Positions 45,408-55,484 of a stretch of DNA of 64,000 nt are shown here, piece by piece (position 1 is the first letter of the stretch; the number at the start of each line of letters is the position of its first letter). The position numbers were made by a program, and so were the translations under genes. Below the pieces are notes generated by a model, which was given only the letters and a program-made list of their open reading frames with translations, was not told the DNA's origin and ran no database searches. This DNA comes from Russula earlei (Eukaryota > Basidiomycota > Agaricomycetes > Russulales > Russulaceae): assembly GCA_025769875.1 (NCBI GenBank), contig JAGFNK010000180.1, forward strand, positions 1 to 64,000. The letters are read 5' to 3'.

Positions 45408-46347
45408 GTTCTCAAACTTGAGGAGTATTGGAAATTCTGTGGAAGCCTGCCTGACATGATCAAATTTACATTGAACAATTGACAAAATATTGCACCAGTT
45501 CACAGAGAAGCATAAGTTTGACCTTGATTTATGGAACTGATGTGTCCAAATATGTGTCTGCCAGAGAGCATACTCTCTCCTAAAAAGATTTGAGCATGAT
45601 AATTGCGCCCTGCACAAGTTGGTTATACTCTAATTTTAGGGTAGAGTCCACTTTCCCATCCGTGCTCTTGCTCAAGGACATTCTTGAGTGCGTATCCCCC
45701 ACATCCGACGTGACCAACCTCTCCTGAGGGCTTGGGTATGAGTGGTGAAGATGGCATTGTTGGTGTCAGTGGTGATGGAGGTGTGGAGATGGACATTCCA
45801 CTGGCATGACTATTTTCCAATGTTGGGAACACATGCATCATGGCATGAGGCAGTGGAGGAACCAACTCTGGACTGAATCGGCATCTCATTGTTCCCAGCA
45901 AGAAGTGAGGGAGGAAGCGGTGATGATGGCAGCAAGGACGTATGCAAGGCATGGGGAAAGAAAGTAATTAATGTGAGAAGTACTGATATTTTAAATAGCG
46001 TCGCCTACCTGGTTTGTTGTTAAAGCTCAGAAATACAACCACTCACAAAAAACAAGGGACAAAACGTAATGCAATAGAAGTGTTGTAGGGCTGCGATGAT
46101 CCCTGATTACTGGTCATTTGTTCGAGAGAATAAGAAAAGAAAATGAGTGTCAAGAGGATAAAGAGGAAACAATGAAGCCCATTAGGGTACATGACATGCA
46201 GAACTGAGACCCATGAAACAAGATCGCCATGAAAATTGATGTACAAGGCATCAATTCATTCAAGAAGGGATAGCGCTGAGGAACGGCTTCATATTTGGCA
46301 GTTAAAACCCACCATATGGAGGTGCATTACACCATAGAATTGCCATC
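45408..46347. other. Flank of the Tnp2 gene; small minus frame of unknown meaning
   Basis: A 109-codon minus frame (45952-45623), Pro/Ser/His-rich and ending GCGGYALKNVLEQ, is the only notable one; without homologues it stays unsupported. No CACTA terminal motif was found. Confidence 0.35.
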
Positions 46348-49300
46348 ATGCCTGCCTGCTACTGTGCTTACTTTGGCTGCAACAGCAAACTTGTCGACAA
46401 TAAGACCAAAAAGTGTCATGGGGAATTTGATGCCTCACAATCTTATCACAATCTTAATAAGGCATGCCGTCAACTTTGATATTCCTTATGTAGCATGTCT
46501 GATTAAACTTGTGACTGCCCAATGCGAACACAGATCATCGCATATGTGTCCAGAATGACCCATTTGAACAATCCAAAACAATTTCTGGATCATCGCCACA
46601 CATTGACGAGTCGGGGACCACACGCAATGTGGGATCATGCCAGGGGCATGCGAGATGCCATCAAATTAGCACCCCAGGACGAATATCACTTATGACTTCT
46701 GACCCCAAACCACTGAATTCCTTGGTTGAGCTGGAGAAGAGGGCCATTTCTCAAAGCCAGGCCATGCTGTCATTGAAAAGTCAAGCCCTGGCATCACCAC
46801 CTACCAGAGCATTGCTTAATGTGATCAAAACGCACCGAACAAACATGGAGACAACGTTGGCGGCCATCAATACGCTCTGGTTTCCAGTTGGTTCACTAGG
46901 AATGACCATGAAGGAAGGCCTGAAGATGTACTTACAGAAGAATATTGAGGACGTGAACGACTTGAAAGGAGTACTCCTTGCTGACACAGGCAAGTTGGTC
47001 TCAACACGGAGGATAATTGGTGCAGAACCGCCGAGTGAGGATCTCAGCTGTGGACATATGCACACACTGACGTTGGCAACAGATGAATTCATTCGCAGCT
47101 TGGCAGAATGTGACTCACTCCTACTGCGAAGTCTGTTTGAACTGCTTGTCCAGGACACTCTGGACCACTCAACTCAAAAGTTGAGCAACATCAGGCTCAA
47201 ATCACTTAAGGAGGTCTTCAGAAAGTCAAGGGCCAGCTTGTCAAATACTGACAAGCAGATCCTCTGAACCTTTCCAAGCAACATCAGGGTTGCTCGGAAA
47301 TTGCTTGGAGTCCCAAAGACTATCACGTACGCATGCTGCCCAGCATGTAGCTCCATGTATCCTTCACAAGATGAAGATGGAATCGCAGTTTATCCATATG
47401 ATTGCACCAGCGAGCTGTGTCAAGTTCAAGGTAGATTTGACCTCCTCAGAGTGGGGTCAACACCGGATGGGAAGAGCATTGGCATACCTAATTGTCCCTT
47501 CGTTATGCAAGACTTCCATGACTTTGTAGCACGCCTGTTGTCCAGACCAGGGGAAGAGGCTGCGCTTAAACAATCTCGAGAGCGCGTGCGCACTGGGACT
47601 GTCAATGATATCGTCATCACAGATGGCGTCAGGGCACTCAAAGGGCCAGACGGCATACCTTTCCTCTCTGGTGGACAACATGATGAACTTCACCTATTGT
47701 GGTGTCTCTCCGTGGATTTCTTCAACCCATATCATAATAAGATCGCTGGGAAGGTCGCATCTGTGGGTTCCATAGTCCTGTCCTGCCTCCTATTGCCACC
47801 AGACATGTGGCATAAACACGAAAACCTCTGCCTTGTTGGCATCATCCCTGGGCCTTGCGAGCCTTCAGGCGAGGAAATTGACCAGTTCTTATGTCCCCTT
47901 GTCAAAGTCATGAAGGAATCCTGGGCACATGGAGAAATATACAAGACGCACGATTATCCTTATGGCCAACTTGTCCGCTCAGCAATTGCCCTCTCAGTAA
48001 ATGACCTGCCAATGGCTCGGAAGATCATGGGTATTTCAAACTTCATTGATAGGAATACCACTAAAGAGGAGGATCTGGACTCATGGAGTGTGCGCACTAT
48101 TCAGGAGGTTCAAGACAATGCCCAGAAATGGCGGAATGCAATGTCACAGAAGGAATGGAAGTGGCTATACAGCAAAACTGGCATGAGTCACTCAGTCCTG
48201 ATGGAACTAGAATACTGGGACCCTACCACCATGGTCCCTGTGGACTGCATGCACCTCTTCTTCATTGGCTTATTGCAATACCATGCACATACAGTGCTCA
48301 GGATGGACTCGGCAGGAATGTGCAAGCCAAAACTCATGAAGGCAACGTCAGACTTAGAAGCCACAAGAAAGATGCTACTGCATACCAGGCCTGAGTCTGT
48401 TGATCTGATGATGTTATCGGTTGACATGCTGAAGGTCCTTTGTGATGAAAGGGGCGTTGGCGTGAAGCAGTCTGGTGAGCCCTGTAAAGAAGATCTAATC
48501 AAGTGCATTAAGGTATGAGACATACTTGTATCTCACTACATATGCTCATATGGGGGAGTGATTTAGGAATCCCTCTCAAATCAGGTGAGCTCTTCTGTCT
48601 CGGACATCGTTGGCAAAGGCATCGTAAAGGAGATCGCAAAAGGACAGAGGGGTTTGAAGACATTGCAAGGAGTGGGGATTTCTCCGAACAACTTGAAGGT
48701 TATTTGGGATGACATAGTGGCTACTACACGCCCTCACTGGCACGCAGCCCCTCCTACTAATTTAGGGCAGGTATCACATGGTAAGCTGAAGGCTGATGAA
48801 TGGAGATCATGCTTCGAGTTCGACATACCAGTGTCACTGCTTCAAATCAAGACACTGTGACATGCATCAGGGGCGCAGGTGGACAAATACAGGGCAAAAC
48901 TGGTGCAGAGTACTTTCCTACTCACCACTGCGATCAGATGGGCAACGTCTCAACATATATCAGCCAAGCACATCAAAGAATATAAGAAGACCATGAAAAA
49001 TTACCTTAAAATGCTGAGGGAGCTCCGACCCACCCAGCGTTTCCACCCCAACCATCTCAATGCCCTCCTTGTCAGCAATTACCTTCGTTTATATGGCCCT
49101 GTTCAGGGCTGGTGGATGTTTCCGTTCGAAAGGGTCATAGGTGATTTGCAGCGCTCAAACACGAACAATAAGTCAGGTACGTGAGACTCCTTTCCTCCAG
49201 TTGCAACACACTTATGAGAAACAAAGGCGAAATGGAGAAGGGTATGTTTGCGGCCTTCTCTGCCAAGTCGACCATGCAGGCAACTATTCAACATTTACGC

Positions 49301-49372
49301 TGTCTGGATGCATGGAAAGATAGCATTGCAATCAGGGAATGTGCATTCAGCAGTAAGAAAACAGGTATGCAC

Positions 49373-49853
49373 TGTTGAGATTATCATTGATTTGGTCTGT
49401 TACCACTACCCTGGGATGTTGTGATGTAATCACAGCTCAGACACGTTGACGCGTCAGTTACACGGACCGGGCATCACCGGCTCAGCTCATATGCTGAGAT
49501 CTGCGTTACTTACAATGATAAGTTAATTGATGACAATTGGTAGCTACTAACGACTGATCCTTGTATGATCTTTGTTTCTTATTGATGGTAGCTACCTGCA
49601 GTGTACTTAGAGACGCTCTGGAGTACTTAAGAGCGTCGTATTTCGATAGATCACTTCAGTCTTGTCTTACACAATACTGAAGTGAGTACTTACTGTTTCC
49701 TATCTTATCTATCGCATCTAATCACGCGTTGTAGATATCTTTTGATAGGTATTACTGAATTATAGTCTTGTCTTACACAATACTGAAATATCTTTTGATA
49801 GATCTTAAGGATCTTATCGCTCTTATCATAACCTGCGCCCATCTGCTTCAACA
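49373..49853 (+). mobile_element. 5' LTR of the copia element, family H
   Basis: TGTTGAGATTATC to CTGCTTCAACA, with TGTTG/CAACA inverted ends. It differs from the 3' LTR at 9 of 481 positions (about 98% identity), eight of them transitions, and has no indel. It contains the inverted repeat CACTTCAGT..ACTGAAGTG. Confidence 0.95.
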
Positions 49854-49867
49854 GGTTATGGGCCCTG
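49854..49867 (+). promoter_or_regulatory. Copia primer-binding site (internal initiator tRNA-Met region)
   Basis: GGTTATGGGCCCTG follows the LTR directly. It is complementary, with one mismatch, to the anticodon stem-loop of eukaryotic initiator tRNA-Met and not to a tRNA 3' end, the half-tRNA priming known from Drosophila copia and yeast Ty5. Confidence 0.8.
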
Positions 49868-52768
49868 ACCATGTCTAAATTCCAAAGTCAAAGATTCACA
49901 CACAAGCTTACCATTTTTTTCCCTCTTCACAAGCCTCTGTTATCAGACGACACTCTACTCCCTTGGTCCCTGGAGCTGAAGGATTGACGTGCGCATTATC
50001 TATCACGCGTCAGGGGTACTGATTTGATCTTCAATAATCCGGCAACAACTGCTCCGTTAGCCTGGGTTGGCAATTCGCAATTACCTAAAGTTTACTCATG
50101 GCACCCTCGCCTAATGTTTATGTTCCCTCCTCGATCTCAATCACTCGCTTGGTCATCTTGCTTACTGGCCATTACCCTACATCCTGAATAATTATTGCGC
50201 GTCACATTACAGTTACAGATGATAGCCCCTCCAGCAATACTTCTTAGGACGCTGAGGGAGAACACTTTTAGATGCACGCGCTCTTGAAATATACATTCAG
50301 AAGGTCACATTGGCAGTAACAAAAATGACATCAAATTGTATACTTGCAAGCTCAAGTGGGAGGAACTCAAACGCGCATACGGCGGCGTCAGATCAATGTC
50401 AAGCGTTCTACACATGGGCATCCCTTACATGCACATTCCTAGATGTTAGACGACACACATCAGATGTTCCCATGATTGCATCAAACAATGCATGGATCAC
50501 TCTCCAATATAACCATTTATTCATATTGAATCTCCATTTCATCTCTATTCTTATCTAAATGTTACCCGACACTTACTCGGCTGTCGCGTCGACAAATTCT
50601 AGCCTCCGGCGCTCCAATGGACCTTTCCACACACGATCCAGGTACGGATCAGTAATGAAGATGGTCGTCGGGCCGGCCTCTCCGCCTCACAAAATACATT
50701 CCGGTAAAGACACACAACGCTACATCCGAAATATAATGCTGTTATTGCAATCAACTTGGGCACGCAGTCTGGACTACCGGAAGGAGAAGGCAACGAATAC
50801 AAAAGTGACAGGCACTGACAGGAACGTCAGCGCGTACATAGTGGGCAATACTGCTCCTATCACTGAGGTATCGGACGTCCGATGAATATGAGATTCTGGG
50901 TTTCCCTTTATGCGGCGGCTAGATCTTGATTGACTACGGAGCTCCTCATCATATTAGTCCGTTCCGGACCCCCGACTTCATTATTTGCGCTCCGGCCTCC
51001 AGATCTATTACTCTGGGAGGTTATACAGTCATCAGACAGATTGGGACTGGATCTGCGTCCGTCCTGCCGGCCGGAAGGCCTTGGAGATATCCTTATTAAC
51101 CCTCATAGACATTCTACATGTACTGAAGGCCGATGCATGCGACTACACAGTGCGCGCGCTACTTTGGAACAGGGGATGCATCACTTACACTCAAGAGGGG
51201 TGTTCAAATTTACACATCAAAGATTGGAAGATCGTGCACAGCTGGCTGGAGAACAATCTATTGTGTATTAACTTCATAACTCCAGCTCTACACACACAAA
51301 GAAGTGTCCTATCATTCCACATCCAGCATCAGCGCATGGGACATATGTTTCCACCATGCGTTAATCTATCACAGTGATTCCAGTACTCAGATCTCGCTTG
51401 GCTTTACGGATTGCGATCAGTAATCCTGTCCTGAGTATACACTCGGCAACCGAACGCTTCTTTTCTGGGCTTCCCCTTAGCGATCGGATCCTCGGCTACA
51501 GATTATCTACAGCACCTTAGCTGATCTGCTGCGCGCGAGATCAATTCGAGGTGCTAGCTATTGAGGCAACGCACGCTCGCATACTTTATCAGTTCATGGA
51601 GGGATCAAACATAGATTAACAATGCTAGATTCACCACAGGAGAATGGAGTGCCAGATAGATGGAATCGGACCCTTGAAGACAACATGCGCTCAAAGTCGC
51701 ACGGCACTGGTCTTAGCCTCGGGTTCTGGAGCATAATACTAACGCTGCCATCCATACTAATGATCGGACTCCATCACGCTTTCTCTGTGCACACACACTT
51801 CATACACTGTGAACGGACAGACTGACACCGGTTGTCTCACAATTCTACCTTCTTTAGATGTAGGGCGTATGTCTACACGCCTGACCATCATAATCTTATC
51901 GCATGACAAGCACATACTGCATAGCCAGGGGACATGTTACAGACACTGCTCCACCTGCACAACTCTTGGTCCCTACAGGACCGGCGACATTCTCTGCCTT
52001 ACCTTCACATGAACCGGATTGTCAGCACTTCATTCCGCGCCTCCGGAAACCCCATTAGATTCTCTCACACCACACTCACTTGACCTTACCCCACCTATAC
52101 AGCCAGTTCCACACACTCCGCCACACCGTTTATGCCATCATCACTTAGCATTATTGGGACAATTCATTAGTCCACCACGTTCGCTCTCAGTTACACATCT
52201 TGGGTCTTATTGCGTCCGCGTTCCGAATGTTTTGGAGGGACTGCATACACAGATCCAAGAGGGTGCTTATCACATACGGCTCGGCTATGCGGAAGCGATC
52301 ACTAGGCTACATATCGGGAAGGCACTTTATTGGATTCTGCCAATGAGTGGCAAGTTGCGTGTCAAATATGTGATCGACGCGCTTGCGAAAATTGGTACCT
52401 GGGATCAATTGATCTTATAGATCTTATCGGAATGGGTGTGCAGCACGCAAATCTTGGAGATTTCGCACGCGTTTCAGTTGCACAGGGGTTCACCCAATTT
52501 ACAAGGCATTGACATTGATGAAACCTTCTCACCAGTAGCCAGGTCCGAGTCTTAGCGACTCTTGTTCAGCGTTGGTCGCGCAAACACATTGGGAAATCAA
52601 TGGACATCTTGTTGGCGTTCCTATTTGGCTCACTGGGTGACAAGATTTAGTTTTATTGGAGCAACCGCAAGGCTTCATCACACCAGACGGACAAGAAAGC
52701 TTTTCTTTGGTCTTACACAGGCCTATCGTACATGGGACTTACGTTCTCATGGAGTCCTTAGTGACTCG

Positions 52769-52912
52769 CGTTTACATGCACGCATTCTCATGCGGGCTTC
52801 ACAAGTCATACACACGCATTCTCATGCGGGCTTCACGTTCATACGCACGCATTCCCATGCGGGCACTTATCTCGGCTTTGCACTCACGCATTCTCATGCG
52901 GACATATGTCAT
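52769..52912 (+). repeat. Tandem repeat inside copia RT region, unit ACGCATTCTCATGCGGGC
   Basis: At least four copies of an imperfect unit with CGCATTC(T/C)CATGCGG, itself a palindrome (GCAT..ATGC), spaced 27-38 bp. Confidence 0.85.
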
Positions 52913-53383
52913 CACCAAAGATGCGGGGGGATCCATTGCCATTTCCTTATCAGTTCACATCCTCTCTGCCGATGACATCATTATCTTAGGTGACCCTCAC
53001 GGTCTTGATGCTCACATCTACAGGCAGCGCTCACATCTACGGGCACATATACATCCTTGTCTATACGCTACGAGTTGACAGATCTAGGCGAGATCACGTC
53101 ATATCTCAGGATCCGTGTTACATGCGATTGCCCGGCTAACACAGACATTGATCAATCAAGGTACATCTCAGATCGCTTCAGGATGGCAGATTCCACTCCG
53201 CTCCACTCCTGTAATCTCGGAGGTCTCACCTCGGGATGGCGGACTTCCGTTCCGCTTCCGCATTCTGCTCCGTTCTGACATGGAAGTCCAGTTGATCAAG
53301 CACTCCGGAGACACAACGCCTATGGCGATTAGGCAATATATTAATGTTTTAACGGCAGCCTCCCCTATGTGCAGATCTGAACA

Positions 53384-53580
53384 CTTCACTGGACACTTTC
53401 CTGGCAGTCTCTTGACTGCGTCTACACTTTCCTGGCAGTCTCTCGACTGTGCATTTACACGCGTTCACACGCGTTCACACTTTCCTTTGCAGTCTCTCAC
53501 CTGCATACGCATATTCATTTGGAGTCCTTCGACTCATTTCCTTTGGAGTCTTTCGACTCACAGTCTCTCGACTCACCCAC
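53384..53580 (+). repeat. Tandem repeat inside copia, unit TTTCCTGGCAGTCTCTCGACT
   Basis: Variants of CACTTTCCT-GCAGTCTC-CGACT recur five to six times, the later ones as TTTGGAGTCTTTCGACTCA. Direct repeats of ACACGCGTTC also occur at 53457-53480. Confidence 0.82.
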
Positions 53581-53739
53581 TCTTTAATCACTTGCATTTC
53601 ACTGCAATACCTACCTCATCAAGATGTCCACCTGCTGATGGTCTTACCATGCTGCACGCCCACGCGCGACACCAGTCCTTTCGTTACTGGGTTAGATCTC
53701 TCTTGATCTAATCTACTGACTGTCTCAATCATGGGGGGA

Positions 53740-54220
53740 TGTTGAGATTATCATTGATTTGGTGTGTTACCACTACCCTGGGACATTGTGATGTAATCAC
53801 AGCTCAGACGCGTTGACGTGTTGGTTACACGGACCGGGCATCACCGGCTCAGCTCATATGCTGAGATCTGCATTACTTACAATGATAAGTTAATTGATGA
53901 CAATTGGTAGCTACTAACGACTGATCCTTGTATGATCTTTGTTTCTTATTGATGGTAGCTACCTGCAGTGTACTTAGAGACGCTCTGGAGTACTTAAGAG
54001 CGTCGTATTTCGATAGATCACTTCAGTCTTGTCTTACACAATACTGAAGTGAGTACTTACTGTTTCCTATCTTATCTATCGCATCTAATCACGCGTTGTA
54101 GATATCTTTTGATAGGTATTACTGAATTATAGTCTTGTCTTACACAATACTGAAATATCTTTTGATAGATCTTAAGGATCTTATCGCTCTTATCATAACC
54201 TGCACCCATCTGCTTCAACA
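53740..54220 (+). mobile_element. 3' LTR of the copia element, family H
   Basis: Same 481 bp length as the 5' LTR. It is preceded by the purine tract ATGGGGGGA (53731-53739), a typical polypurine primer. Confidence 0.95.
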
Positions 54221-54508
54221 CGCACTTGACTAAGATACTTTGGGACAGGGAGATGACAGCCGCATAGATGAATCCTTGAAGGTGGCTACACTGAGATTAA
54301 GGCCACTAAGTGACGTTATTAACAATGCAATGAACAAGTACAAGAGCGATCTGCAATGTGAATTGGGGAATTTTCAGCATGGAGTCAACTTCCAGGACAG
54401 GGTGACAATTTACGGCCGTGAATTTATGACTTATCGCACGTCAAAGAGATATGGTGTCATTTTCTTCCAAGACATGGGTAGTGCTAATTCCCTGGTTCTG
54501 GGAATTGT

Positions 54509-55095
54509 TGTTAAGGCTCCAAAGTGCCTTAAATAAGATCAATGGTCGCGTCTATAAACGCGTCCTACCAATGCAGATATGCTTGAGTCAAGCAAGCAAT
54601 ACTCGTGGAGGGGAAGGAGTGTTAGATCCTTCTAGAGTATGACAACAAGATGAGAGGGGCTCTGCAGACGGGGTAGGAGTCAACTGTTTGGGATTGGCAA
54701 ACTAAGTCGAGCTTAAGGCTCAACTGTTTCTACTGGGGCTTTATATAGCCCTACAGGGATAAGGTTCGTGCTACTGTAGTACTGGTTGGTGCTATAGAAG
54801 CAAAAGGCGGCTCATAGAAGCGAGGTTGCTTCTATGTAAACGATCTCAGTGCTGGAAGCATTAAGTGCTTCCCCAATCAAGGAATCGACGTACGTGGCGG
54901 TACAGGAACATCTGGGACAGAAGCAATGCTATTCATTGCTTCTTCAGTACATCTTCTGAAAGATACGATCAACGCGCTCCGAATGTGATATCAACGAACA
55001 TAAACGGTCAAGATCTGACGCACGCATAATGCAAACAGTGCAGTCCATAGTTCAGGTGTTCCAGCATCTTCCGGACCCCAAACCACTCGGTAACA
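54509..55095 (-). mobile_element. 3' LTR, family C
   Basis: TGTTAAGGCTCC to TCGGTAACA, 587 bp. The minus strand has TATATAA near 54745 and, at 54703-54727, a palindromic AGTCGAGC..GGCTCAACT. The 5' LTR carries 34 bp absent here. Confidence 0.93.
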
Positions 55096-55112
55096 TTACC
55101 CCTCCTTCAGAT
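55096..55112 (-). promoter_or_regulatory. Polypurine tract of the family C element
   Basis: The minus strand reads GAAGGAGGGGTAA directly before the LTR start TGTTACC, as expected for the plus-strand primer. Confidence 0.8.
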
Positions 55113-55136
55113 TGGTGGTCCCACACACCAACGATT

Positions 55137-55484
55137 CTAAAATCGAGTGGTGGGGTCAGCGCCATCATCATCAAGGGGAGGAGGTGATGCGGTGAAGGTG
55201 TATCGGCCTTCTTCTGCTGCCTCATAGGCAGCCAATGCTGAGGCTACTATCGCCTCTGACTCCTGAGCGATGGCTGAAGGAGACATGATCTGTGGGAGTC
55301 TGTCAGAGTCCCTAGGTAACCTCCGGACTGGAGGTGTGTCTGATCGAAGAGGAGTCGTAGTAAAAGGCGTTTGAAAGGTCCTGGACCCTTCTCCTTTCGC
55401 TACCTGCAAGATGCGCGGGTTAGCAATGTCCTCCCTCTCCTGGTCGGACTTCCTCTTTCTGTTCGGGTGTCCCAGTTCCCATCC
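55137..55484 (-). pseudogene. In-frame continuation of family C Pol after a TGA
   Basis: The frame of the upstream 753-codon Pol segment continues open for about 116 codons past the TGA at 55485, ending ADPTTRF just before the LTR. The text (RKRKSDQEREDIAN, SEAIVASALAAYEAAEE) looks coding. Either the stop is a mutation or the tail is made only by readthrough. Confidence 0.5.

Larger units (their letters stand above)
50300..53711 (+). pseudogene. Copia Gag-Pol remnant, heavily degenerate
   Basis: Fragments in copia order: a pre-integrase block (HIQHQRMGHM near 51330), integrase (SPQENGVPDRWNRTLED near 51630), RT (VAQGFTQF near 52480, EQPQGFITPDGQE near 52660, ADDIIILGD near 52968, TDLGEITSYLRI near 53075). 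They change frame every few dozen codons. Between RT blocks, where GLKQ-type sequence is expected, tandem repeats occur. The order IN before RT defines Ty1/copia. Nothing here could make protein. Confidence 0.8.
49373..54220 (+). mobile_element. Complete Ty1/copia element, non-coding by decay, in a Tnp2 intron
   Basis: 4,848 bp with two 481 bp LTRs, flanked by TGCAC (49368-49372) and CGCAC (54221-54225). It has a primer site and polypurine tract but no intact gene. The insertion lies between a splice donor (GTATGC at 49365) and the branch/acceptor (GACTAAGAT..GGGACAG, to about 54248) of the host transposase gene. Confidence 0.93.
46348..54508 (+). pseudogene. Tnp2 (CACTA-like) transposase, split by a copia element and a chromovirus
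   Basis: A large multi-exon transposase of basidiomycete CACTA-like elements. It starts MPACYCAYFGCNSK (46348), continues through 46627-47267 (LEKRAISQSQAM) and a main exon 47301-48513 with the Tnp2 core: LWCLSVDFFNPY, IVLSCLLLPPDM, then LCLVGIIPGPCEPSGEEIDQ, FLCPLV and DCMHLFFIGLLQ. An intron at 48514-48585 leads to VSSSVSDIVGKG, and the C-terminal block reads NHLNALLVSNYL, LYGPVQGWWMFPFERVIGDL. A further intron gives GEMEKGMFAAF. The next exon begins GDDSRIDESLK at about 54249 and ends abruptly at the LTR at 54509. TGA at 48858-48860 replaces an arginine. The 3' end and element termini are not in the window. Confidence 0.85.

Noticed and set aside
47426..47693. Minus-strand frames opposite the Tnp2 core
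   Set aside because: They are shadows of a clearly coding plus-strand exon.
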